Assembly: GCA_017613855.1 (NCBI GenBank)
Contig: JAGACY010000051.1
Span: forward strand, 1-12,774
Length of the DNA: 12,774 nucleotides
Direction of reading: 5' to 3'
From: Pseudomonadota bacterium
Lineage (GTDB): Bacteria; Myxococcota; Bradymonadia; UBA4248
Each line of letters opens with the position of its first letter. The first letter of the stretch is position 1. A program made the translations under genes and the position numbers. Below are positions 6,556 through 12,774 of this stretch, one piece after another. The notes below the pieces were generated by a model, which had not been told where the DNA came from, searched no databases, and was given only the letters and a program-made list of their open reading frames with translations.

Positions 6556-8568
6556 CTATTTCGTTTTTGGCGCATCAACAGATGGTTGTGAATGAACGTA
6601 CTGTTTAAAATACGTCTTCCAGTAAGCATACCGATCATCTTCTTTCGGGTCTGTGGGATCAAACATATCAGCCAAGTCCGTAAATCCCTTTGGAGCTCCA
6701 ATATATTCACATTTTTCTTTTGACGGGATAATGATCCCGGTTTCATCAAAGCATCCCCTACTATCACTTGATTTTGCAAACGCACATTTTTCACGGTTAT
6801 TCCTATAAGCATATTCATATTGACACATTGTTTCTTCAATTTCTTCTTTTATTTCAAAGAATACACGATCCCAAATGTATCGTTTAAACCTGCGTTGCTG
6901 AAATCCATAATTGTCAACCAATGCCGTCACCATGAGTGATTTGTCATGGGGATTCGTTACAATGTTTGCAATATCCTTAAGATAATCTTTATCTCCGAAT
7001 GAAGCAGGTGGATCAAATTGATGCGCCGATTCATTCCAAAGATAAGCATCGTAATAATCATTTTTATCGACAGAATATCTTCCCTTATAAACGAGGATGT
7101 CCTGTACTCCGTCAAAGTTCAAATCCATGAGCACAGGAACGCCAAAAGGTTTGTTCAACAGCTTGTCATAGTTTTTCAATGATGTTCTTTCAATTATGCC
7201 AGACGTCCATTGTTCTACAACAGAACGATCTTCATCTTTCTTTGGTATGAGTTCTGCTTCAAGAAATTTATGATTATCCTTTAAATAGATTACATGCAAA
7301 TTCTGATTAAGATAACATCTCTCCCATTGTATACCATCAGCCGTTGTGCCATTGGCAAAATTGGCATCCTTTGGGTCACACCGAATTCCATCGTCCTTAA
7401 TATCGCTGATTTCCGGGAAAGCAGGCGATGGATTTGCCGACACAGAAACACTTGCATTTCCTGTACGTTCTCCACCTATCTCTTCAAATGGAACATTGTA
7501 ATCCATACATATTTTATTTAATCCATTTTCTTTGCCTCGAATATATAAAAATTCATGATACTTAGTATGAAGATAGTCTTTCCAAAAGCCAGGCAAATCT
7601 TCGTAACCATCGCGTTTCTTGCTCTGGTTTCCCCTGCTGTCATCATATTGACATTTTAATGCCGACCGGTTCATATCTTCTTCATCATAGTCACGATATC
7701 TTCCATTCGATCCCATACAATTGGCATACAACTGTCCTACCAGCAAATACTCAGTTAATGGTTCTTCATCGTATGACACTAGATATTTATAATAAAACCC
7801 AGTTTCTCTCTCATCGACAGCAGCCTCCGGCCCTATATATAAAGTATTATCAGAAGCTGACAGCATCGGATTGCCCATATCGATCAATACCTTTTGCGTA
7901 ACAAACTTTTGCGTTTCATCATTCCATTCAAAACCATCAAAACGATTGATACCCGAAGCCCCGTAGTTTCCTTTGTAGATCAAAATATCTAAATGACCAT
8001 CCTGATTAATATCCCTGAATATCACATCGCCTATTGGTGCAGTTGCTCCAAAATCCGACACACTCCTGATTCGATTATCATCATGAATATAGTGGTTGAG
8101 CGCTCTCGAAATAATATCAGATGCCTGATACGGCTTATTCGGAAATTTATACACGAATACTGGCTCACCATTGCGATAGATGGTTGTCACCATCTGTTCA
8201 TTCTCGAATGACCAGTATTTTGACCATGTCAATTCATTTGGCTCGCCCTGATGACATCTTAAATTACAAACATCGATAGTCTCATCCGGCGTGATTCTCC
8301 AAAACCTTGCGTCAGAAATCTTATGCATAGGACTGTCATAAAATGATTGACCGGGGTCATCTGTGGCAGATAAAGCGCACGAGACATCACTCGAAAAAAC
8401 AATTTTGCGTTCTTCTTTCTTTTGCTTCGTCCTGACATTCTTTTGCCCGGAACCCACATTCGATGACTGTAGTGAAGACTGTGTGTCAGTTTTTTGAACA
8501 TGACCGCATGCAGTAACCATACAGCCAATGGCGATTAATGCTGCATAATAACGATGAACGTGTTTCAT
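6556..8568 (-). CDS. Lipoprotein with two tandem DxNxDGxxD modules (XAC2610-like)
   Basis: No named family is recognised with certainty. The protein has 670 residues. It starts with a lipoprotein signal whose lipobox is VTAC (Cys21), then a Ser/Gln/Lys-rich linker to about residue 55. Module 1 has RDINQDGHLDILIYKG (D186, N188, D190, D194) followed by FDGFEWNDETQKF and ends in a Cys-bearing segment with FWKDYLHTKYHE. Module 2 has MDLNFDGVQDILVYKG (D482, N484, D486, D490) followed by YYDAYLWNESAHQF and ends in YWKTYFKQYVH. Both halves therefore repeat the layout of the single-module protein downstream. The spaced Asp/Asn residues suggest calcium binding, which is inference. AGGAG precedes the ATG at 8568. 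The gene follows rqcH by 58 bases in the same direction and the exported paralogue follows it by nine. By eye this region is more AT-rich than sbcDC. Function unknown; probably anchored in the outer or inner membrane facing the periplasm or surface. Confidence 0.87.
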   Translation of the reverse strand: MKHVHRYYAALIAIGCMVTACGHVQKTDTQSSLQSSNVGSGQKNVRTKQKKEERKIVFSSDVSCALSATDDPGQSFYDSPMHKISDARFWRITPDETIDVCNLRCHQGEPNELTWSKYWSFENEQMVTTIYRNGEPVFVYKFPNKPYQASDIISRALNHYIHDDNRIRSVSDFGATAPIGDVIFRDINQDGHLDILIYKGNYGASGINRFDGFEWNDETQKFVTQKVLIDMGNPMLSASDNTLYIGPEAAVDERETGFYYKYLVSYDEEPLTEYLLVGQLYANCMGSNGRYRDYDEEDMNRSALKCQYDDSRGNQSKKRDGYEDLPGFWKDYLHTKYHEFLYIRGKENGLNKICMDYNVPFEEIGGERTGNASVSVSANPSPAFPEISDIKDDGIRCDPKDANFANGTTADGIQWERCYLNQNLHVIYLKDNHKFLEAELIPKKDEDRSVVEQWTSGIIERTSLKNYDKLLNKPFGVPVLMDLNFDGVQDILVYKGRYSVDKNDYYDAYLWNESAHQFDPPASFGDKDYLKDIANIVTNPHDKSLMVTALVDNYGFQQRRFKRYIWDRVFFEIKEEIEETMCQYEYAYRNNREKCAFAKSSDSRGCFDETGIIIPSKEKCEYIGAPKGFTDLADMFDPTDPKEDDRYAYWKTYFKQYVHSQPSVDAPKTK

Positions 8569-8592
8569 GATACTCCTACGATCCGATATGCC

Positions 8593-8620
8593 TGAATCAA
8601 CAAATGAATCAATAAATGAA
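8593..8620. repeat. 12-base tandem repeat in the rqcH-lipoprotein gap
   Basis: Two adjacent 12-base units, TCAACAAATGAA (8597-8608) and TCAATAAATGAA (8609-8620), differ at one base, and a partial TGAA precedes them. They fill about half of the 58-base gap and may be the result of slippage. No promoter is obvious within them. Confidence 0.5.
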
Positions 8621-8626
8621 CTAAAA

Positions 8627-10084
8627 CTAACTTTCTAAAGTGGCTAGCAGTCGCGCAAGGCGCTTTTCGTCCCTGCGCACATGAATGGCTTTTTCACCGC
8701 GGATTTCGACTTTCCCCGCTGGCGCACCTTTGATCTTACGTACATATTTAACCTGTGTCACATGAACTTCTGCCGCGGAATTCTGAGCCATCTTTGAATA
8801 ATGCATTGCCAGGAGTGCAGCATCCAAAAGCGTTTCCTGGCTCGGGTTGGGATGTTTCACCACGACATGCGAACCCGGCACCTGGCTGACATGAAGCCAG
8901 GTATCATTGCCGCGGGCATGATGAAACGTCAGATCATCATTGTCCGATGCCGTTTTTCCGACGAGAATGCGCGTCCCGTCTGCCGCCTGAAACGCCTTAT
9001 AGGGTTGATGCACTGCTGCCTTAACCTGTGCCGTCTCACGCTGAGGCTGATTCGATGTACGTTTCTTTTCATCCTGCGCACAAAGCTTGTCCAGGATAGG
9101 AACATATTGATGTAATTCTTCTAAATTGGCGCAAGGCGTCAGCTGTTCCTGCATTTTCTTCAGCACTTCCTGCCTCTGCAGAGCTTTGAGCAGCCTCGCT
9201 TCTATCTGCGGCTGTGCTTTGAGCATGCGTTTGGCATGATTGTACATTCGATCGATATTGCCTCGCACAGAAAGCGAGGGATCGAGCGCAATATGTACGG
9301 GAGCACCGGTTTCGAAATCAGGCAAGTCCGCAGAGGAAGCTCCTTTTCTGACCTGCCAGGCGTATGCATTTAATATATCGGCTTCTTTTTGTTCTCGTTT
9401 GGCGAGTTCGACTTTGTCCAAATCGCTGTTTAATGAGCCAATGAGCTTATCATTTTTTACGATGGACTTTTTAAGCCGCTTATTCTGCGCGCTGTATATT
9501 TCTTCAAATTCTTCCTGCCGGTTGCGCAATGTATAATAGTCTTCAAGTGCCTGCTCGTATGCAGCCCCCCTCTGCGACTCAAAACGATCTGTACCTGTCT
9601 TGGTTAAATTGCTCTCAGGACGAATATATTCACTATGAATCGTCCTTTCTTCATCATCCCCTATCATCCCCAAAATCAGCTGATTCTCTGCATCGATCAA
9701 AAATATCTTTGGAGCATTGCCGGTATATTCTGCAATCAAGGAAAACTGCGGCTCCGATTCCTGACTAAAATCAAAGAATACAACACGATCATCCTGCGCA
9801 AGGCGTATTCCCGTGACATGCAATTCCTTAAGGTATTTGCGTAAAAGCATGGTAAAGGCCTGCGGAACCGCAGGTGCTTTGCGGGGATGCTGAGTCGGAT
9901 AAATATCGAGATGAGATGCTTTAAAATCCAAAACAATAAAAGTTCTGCGATTCGATTCACCATCGGTATATTTTCTAAACCCAAGCTGCAGCGTGCAGTT
10001 CCCATCAGAAATCTGTTCAATCACTCCCATGTGAAGCACAAAATTGAGATGTTCGACGATATGTTTGAGTTCTGCGTAATTCAT
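8627..10084 (-). CDS. rqcH: NFACT family ribosome quality-control factor RqcH, short form
   Basis: RqcH binds stalled large ribosomal subunits carrying peptidyl-tRNA and, in characterised bacteria, adds alanine tails to the trapped peptide to mark it for degradation. This protein has 485 residues. The NFACT-N domain spans about 1-155 and keeps the Asp-Arg pair D99-R100 in LAQDDRVVFFDF, equivalent to the Asp97-Arg98 pair known to matter in Bacillus RqcH. Coiled-coil segments cover about 175-235 and 275-345. The NFACT-R domain runs from about 361 to 470, with DNDDLTFHHARGNDTWLHVS, the PGSHVVVKHPNPS loop and KYVRKIKGAPAGKV. Between about 157 and 175 it passes straight from NFACT-N to the LEDYYTLRNRQEEFEE start of the coil, so the usual helix-hairpin-helix segment of about 85 residues seems absent. 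That fits its being about 85 residues shorter than the Bacillus protein. AAGG precedes the ATG at 10084. It is the first gene of a likely three-gene unit. Confidence 0.9.
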   Translation of the reverse strand: MNYAELKHIVEHLNFVLHMGVIEQISDGNCTLQLGFRKYTDGESNRRTFIVLDFKASHLDIYPTQHPRKAPAVPQAFTMLLRKYLKELHVTGIRLAQDDRVVFFDFSQESEPQFSLIAEYTGNAPKIFLIDAENQLILGMIGDDEERTIHSEYIRPESNLTKTGTDRFESQRGAAYEQALEDYYTLRNRQEEFEEIYSAQNKRLKKSIVKNDKLIGSLNSDLDKVELAKREQKEADILNAYAWQVRKGASSADLPDFETGAPVHIALDPSLSVRGNIDRMYNHAKRMLKAQPQIEARLLKALQRQEVLKKMQEQLTPCANLEELHQYVPILDKLCAQDEKKRTSNQPQRETAQVKAAVHQPYKAFQAADGTRILVGKTASDNDDLTFHHARGNDTWLHVSQVPGSHVVVKHPNPSQETLLDAALLAMHYSKMAQNSAAEVHVTQVKYVRKIKGAPAGKVEIRGEKAIHVRRDEKRLARLLATLES

Positions 10085-10296
10085 AGAATACCTTATTTTA
10101 TGCGGCAGAAATCACTGCCAATTGACATGCAGATTACCACAACCGGCTTGTTTTATCCTATGGGGAATGCTAAAAAAAGGCAGAGCATCGAATGGGGATG
10201 CTTCATGGTTGGGATACAACAAATTCTTTTAACCGCCCCGGTAAAATCTATTGCAAAAGTACTCATCAATGTACCGGTATATGATCCGCCAGCGCC
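10085..10296. other. Divergent upstream region between rqcH and the POTRA protein gene
   Basis: This 212-base gap must hold promoters for both divergent genes. I see an A-rich run near 10172-10178, an imperfect hairpin at 10227-10246 (TTTT-A-ACCG-CCC-CGGT-AAAA) and a perfect eight-base palindrome TACCGGTA at 10272-10279, 18 bases before the ATG at 10297. A TTGACA at 10122-10127 has no matching -10 box at normal spacing, and TATGAT at 10280-10285 has no -35. I therefore assign no promoter. No small gene with a credible ribosome site is visible. Confidence 0.4.
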
Positions 10297-11592
10297 ATGA
10301 CGCACACTAACCTCATTCAAATATTTCTGGCATGCTTCTGCATGATAATGCTGTGCATCTTGCCTCAGAATGCCTTCTCGCAGGATCATCCTCAAGCGGC
10401 TCCTCAGAAGGAATTGTCAAGCTGCATCAAGCTGACCGATATTGAATTTGATGGCCTGAAACGCACCAAAAAAGATTATATCATGCATGAACTGGCGCAC
10501 CATCTCGGGGAATGCATCCATGATGTCGATCTCGGTGAGGTGGAAACCGAACTTCAGGCACTTGGACTGTTCGATGAAATCGATGTTAAAATGCGCCAAA
10601 CCGGAGCAAAGCGCGCCGTACTCGATATTTCATTCAAAGAAAAATGGTACTACCTCCCCATCCCCATGTTTTCGTATGTCGATGAGTTTATGGGGGGACT
10701 AATCTTCATGGATATGAATGCCTTTGGTGAGAATAATAAATTCATCATTGGCGGATTCGGATCCAAATCCAGGATACGCGGCATGGCATCCTTTTCGACA
10801 CCATCGCTGGTCGGCAGACCCGGTCTGTCTTTTTTTGGATCTGCAGCAAGCGATGAAGTCACCGTGCGCGACATCAACAAACACATCGTGCTCAAATACC
10901 GCTCGATCAATTACATGCTTGGGGCAAAACTCAATTATAAGTTTACCCTTCATTCGACGGCTACCTTCGGTGTCGGTTATCAATATGGCAACAATACAGC
11001 CAAAAAGAAATATGAGGACAGCATTGGCTCGGGTCGCAAATTATCCGTGTCCGTCTTGTCCTTGAATGCAGGATATCAATTTGAAAAACTGGATTGGAAT
11101 GGCTGGTTTATGTCGGGAATCCGTATCACCGCCAATGGCGAGCTTGGTTTGGTCGATTCGGATGAACTCTCTCCGTCGATCACAGCCGGAATCAGTTATC
11201 AACGCCCGATCTTTACCGAACGGCTTCGTTTTTTAGCACATGCCGGCCTCTATTATGCGTATCAATCCCGCATTCCCATGTACCAAAAAGCCAGAACCGT
11301 GGGTGCCGATATATTGCCCAACAAATTCATTTCCCCCGCGATGATGGCGGCCGGAACCGGACTGGAAGTCGGCATTTATCGCTTTAAATGGGCATCCTTC
11401 AGCATTGGGGCTCAATATCAAATTGCCTATGCGCAGGATTGGGATGAATCGATGGATTTTCATCATGGATGGTCATCGGGCGTCAATGTGAACCTGTCGA
11501 AGATTGCTTTCCCGGCCTTTAGTCTCGGGGCCGCACACGATGTCACCAGCGGGGAGTTCAAATTTGCCCTGGGCATGGGCATGTCCATATAA
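10297..11592 (+). CDS. Single-POTRA outer-membrane beta-barrel protein (BamA/TamA-like)
   Basis: The protein has 431 residues. A signal peptide covers about 1-28 (hydrophobic to ILPQNAFS, with Ala-Phe-Ser before Gln29). A single POTRA domain follows at about 43-117, with the typical pattern LTDIEFDGLKRTKKDYI, then the VETELQALGLFDEIDVKM helix-strand unit and a final strand ending FKEKWYY. The rest (about 120-431) alternates polar and hydrophobic/aromatic residues with Gly-rich turns, as in a transmembrane barrel. BamA has five POTRAs and TamA three, so this is a minimal member of the Omp85-like group; it could help insert or export envelope proteins, or be a barrel without insertase activity. 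I do not find the (V/I)RG(F/Y) motif of the sixth loop at the expected late position; IRGM occurs early (160-163). The last residue is Ile, not the usual Phe. ATG 10297 is the only start after an in-frame stop at 10282, but its ribosome site is weak. Confidence 0.85.
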   Translation: MTHTNLIQIFLACFCMIMLCILPQNAFSQDHPQAAPQKELSSCIKLTDIEFDGLKRTKKDYIMHELAHHLGECIHDVDLGEVETELQALGLFDEIDVKMRQTGAKRAVLDISFKEKWYYLPIPMFSYVDEFMGGLIFMDMNAFGENNKFIIGGFGSKSRIRGMASFSTPSLVGRPGLSFFGSAASDEVTVRDINKHIVLKYRSINYMLGAKLNYKFTLHSTATFGVGYQYGNNTAKKKYEDSIGSGRKLSVSVLSLNAGYQFEKLDWNGWFMSGIRITANGELGLVDSDELSPSITAGISYQRPIFTERLRFLAHAGLYYAYQSRIPMYQKARTVGADILPNKFISPAMMAAGTGLEVGIYRFKWASFSIGAQYQIAYAQDWDESMDFHHGWSSGVNVNLSKIAFPAFSLGAAHDVTSGEFKFALGMGMSI

Positions 11593-11613
11593 CCCGCATG
11601 TCTTTTGGGTTAT
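11589..11613. repeat. Hairpin overlapping the POTRA gene stop codon
   Basis: ATAACCC (11589-11595) pairs with GGGTTAT (11607-11613) around an 11-base loop. The left arm includes the TAA stop. No T-run follows, so it may protect the 3' end of the message rather than terminate it. Confidence 0.35.
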
Positions 11614-11621
11614 CGGGGCGT

Positions 11622-11640
11622 TGCGGGGTGTAACCCCGCA
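11622..11640. repeat. GC-rich hairpin TGCGGGGT/ACCCCGCA
   Basis: This is a perfect eight-pair stem (11622-11629 with 11633-11640) around a three-base loop, just upstream of the bulged palindrome composite. It has no following T-run. It may be part of the same composite repeat. Confidence 0.6.
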
Positions 11641-11649
11641 TTGGGGGTA

Positions 11650-11744
11650 GCGGCGTATTGGCGCGGGCTATGTCGCTGCCGCTCCATACGCCCTGCGGGC
11701 GCGTCTATTTCGGCGTTGCCTCAATACGCCGCGCCAATAGCCGC
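11650..11744. repeat. Bulged palindrome, copies e (outer) and f (nested inside)
   Basis: Outer stem: GCGGC (11650-11654), unpaired G at 11655, TATTGGCGCGG (11656-11666), matched by CCGCGCCAATA (11729-11739) and GCCGC (11740-11744): 16 pairs with one bulge. Nested in its loop, GGGCTATG (11665-11672) pairs with CATA-C-GCCC (11685-11693), again with one unpaired base; on the minus strand this reads GGGC-G-TATG ... CATA-GCCC. The two stems share bases at 11665-11666, so they are partly alternative. CGCCC-TGC-GGGCG (11689-11701) is a further small hairpin. The outer arms repeat the inner arms of copy a at 290-323. GTAG (11647-11650) sits at its left edge, which recalls the tetranucleotide next to REP hairpins, but this may be chance. 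Confidence 0.7.
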
Positions 11745-11746
11745 GA

Positions 11747-11763
11747 AGGGGGCTCGGCCCCCT
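11747..11763. repeat. Strong GC-rich hairpin AGGGGGC/GCCCCCT
   Basis: Seven pairs around a TCG loop. Eight bases later comes a run of five Ts (11772-11776), too far for a standard intrinsic terminator, although it may still stop read-through from the POTRA gene weakly. It adjoins copy e directly. Confidence 0.5.
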
Positions 11764-11778
11764 CCACAATACTTTTTC

Positions 11779-11807
11779 GTGCAAATGGTATCGCAATTCG
11801 CTACACT
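11779..11807 (+). promoter_or_regulatory. Weak candidate promoter for the Cys-rich lipoprotein gene
   Basis: TACACT (11802-11807) matches four of six -10 bases. GTGCAA (11779-11784), 17 bases upstream, matches only three of six -35 bases. The predicted start near 11814 gives a leader of about 39 bases with the GGAGGT ribosome site. This is the best candidate in the short stretch but is not strong. Confidence 0.25.
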
Positions 11808-11852
11808 GCATAGCCGGAGATTTCTGCGATTGATTATCGGAGGTAAACGCGT

Positions 11853-12774
11853 ATGAAACGTTTAGTCACATGCCTGTTATTCCTTGGTCTGGTCATGATC
11901 GGATGTGATGGCGATGATTCGGCAAAAGAATGCACGCCCAAATGTGCCTCCGGACAGGTTTGCGTGAACGGCAGTTGCCAAACAGCAAATTCGCAGGACA
12001 ATCCACAACCCGGCACTCCAACCGGGACGTCCCCCGGCCAGCAGACGGGAGATCCGCAGGATGGCACCAATCCGACGAATCCGCCGTCTGACGAAGGACA
12101 GCAACCCGGCGACCCCGATACTCCCCCCAATGATCAAACACCGCCCAATCAAGGCGATGACACGAACCCACCCAATCAAGGCGATGACACGAACCCACCC
12201 GATCCAGTCAATCCGCCCGAAGATGAAAAACCGCCCCAGGAGGACGAAAAACCGACAGACGAACCTCAACAACCGGACAATCCCCCGGCGAGTGGCGGAC
12301 ATGCCTGCGGATCTAAAACGTGCAAGCTGGAACAACTGTGTCTGAACGGTCAATGCGTCGATCGCAGTAACAAAGCGACCGAAGGTGTCAAATGCGATCC
12401 GAAAACGTTTGTAGAATCCTGTGATAATAACAATTTAGTGCATTGTGACTGTGATGAAGAAACCAAAGAATGCAAAACTGCCGTTTCGGTATGCGATAAG
12501 CTGACATGCGCCCTGATGGTCAAAGAGAATTATGGCATGTGCGCCAAAGCCGACGAAAAATGCAAGGCAGAAGGCGAAATGACGATGTGCTATGATATCG
12601 AAAATGGTTTTACTTCCTATATTGAATATTGGGATTGTACTTTGGCGACGGATGGAAAGTATTATCCTTTCAGAACAGATAAAAAAGATGTGGACTGCAT
12701 TGGTACATGCCTGGACAAGTACAGCTGCAATCAGGGCGAAGAAAAGTGCGGTTCTGATTTTAAAGATTATTGCG
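11853..12774 (+). CDS. Cys-rich lipoprotein with Pro/Asp-rich linker, 5' part (C-terminus outside the window)
   Basis: The frame is open from the ATG at 11853 to the window edge, giving 307 codons. GGAGGT lies eight bases upstream. A lipoprotein signal ends in MIGC (Cys18). Asp follows the lipid Cys; in E. coli that residue holds lipoproteins in the inner membrane, but the rule may not apply here. A Cys module follows at 27-42 (CTPKCASGQVCVNGSC). A linker of about 100 residues rich in Pro, Asp, Gln, Thr and Asn comes next, with a 9-residue direct repeat, and then a second similar module (CKLEQLCLNGQC). Beyond that is a domain with many Cys residues, likely disulfide-bonded. The modules resemble EB-type Cys modules common in delta-proteobacterial surface lipoproteins. 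The function is unknown; a stalked envelope protein with exposed Cys-rich head is a reasonable inference. Confidence 0.82.
   Translation, partial: MKRLVTCLLFLGLVMIGCDGDDSAKECTPKCASGQVCVNGSCQTANSQDNPQPGTPTGTSPGQQTGDPQDGTNPTNPPSDEGQQPGDPDTPPNDQTPPNQGDDTNPPNQGDDTNPPDPVNPPEDEKPPQEDEKPTDEPQQPDNPPASGGHACGSKTCKLEQLCLNGQCVDRSNKATEGVKCDPKTFVESCDNNNLVHCDCDEETKECKTAVSVCDKLTCALMVKENYGMCAKADEKCKAEGEMTMCYDIENGFTSYIEYWDCTLATDGKYYPFRTDKKDVDCIGTCLDKYSCNQGEEKCGSDFKDYC
12144..12197 (+). repeat. Exact 27-base tandem duplication inside the lipoprotein linker
   Basis: Two identical 27-base units lie at 12144-12170 and 12171-12197, each coding PNQGDDTNP. Identity at the DNA level, including all third positions, suggests recent slippage and a linker of variable length between strains. 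Confidence 0.85.

Noticed and set aside
9887..10300. A 137-codon plus-strand open frame running into the start of the POTRA gene
   Set aside because: Over half of it is antisense to rqcH. It has no ribosome site and no recognisable domain, so it is most likely a chance frame.
11589..11763. A CRISPR array or tandem repeat array
   Set aside because: The stems are different inverted repeats of unequal length. There is no repeated unit with equal spacers and no cas gene.

Overview
The window has seven protein genes, two of them cut by the window edges, and three palindrome-rich intergenic stretches. It reads like a chromosomal segment of a Gram-negative, delta-proteobacterial (Myxococcota/Bradymonadota-like) bacterium of moderate GC. 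The evidence is an outer-membrane POTRA/beta-barrel protein, several lipoproteins or exported proteins, and a Cys-rich lipoprotein with a long Pro/Asp-rich linker, a style common in that group. The taxon is an inference from gene style, not from a marker gene. I see no tRNA, rRNA, CRISPR array, prophage or complete insertion sequence.

Layout. 1-241 (minus): 5' part of a small TIGR04076-type protein. 242-404: two bulged palindromes, one of which is a good intrinsic terminator for sbcC. 405-5004 (minus): the sbcD-sbcC operon, encoding both subunits of the SbcCD (Mre11-Rad50 type) nuclease. 5005-5442: a 438-base gap with a likely sbcDC promoter, a 17-base imperfect inverted repeat and two more bulged palindromes. 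5443-10084 (minus): rqcH (NFACT-family ribosome quality-control factor), then a 670-residue lipoprotein and a 367-residue exported protein. These last two share a duplicated module with a DxNxDGxxD motif, and all three genes probably form one transcription unit. 10085-10296: divergent upstream region. 10297-11592 (plus): single-POTRA outer-membrane barrel protein. 11593-11852: composite of several hairpins. 11853-12774 (plus): 5' part of a Cys-rich lipoprotein.

How the genes work together. SbcC and SbcD form one complex that processes DNA hairpins and double-strand breaks. RqcH acts on stalled 60S-type (50S) ribosomal subunits. The two module proteins downstream of RqcH are exported and paralogous, so they may act together at the envelope; their function is unknown. 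The POTRA protein and the Cys-rich lipoprotein are also envelope proteins.

Most interesting signals. (1) Six hairpins in three separate intergenic regions share one design: a single unpaired G between a GC-rich lower stem and a TAT/ATA upper stem (GC-G-TAT ... ATA-GC). They look like an undescribed interspersed palindromic repeat family. (2) The three-copy exported module across two adjacent genes. (3) An RqcH that seems to lack the helix-hairpin-helix segment. (4) The inverted repeat upstream of sbcD.
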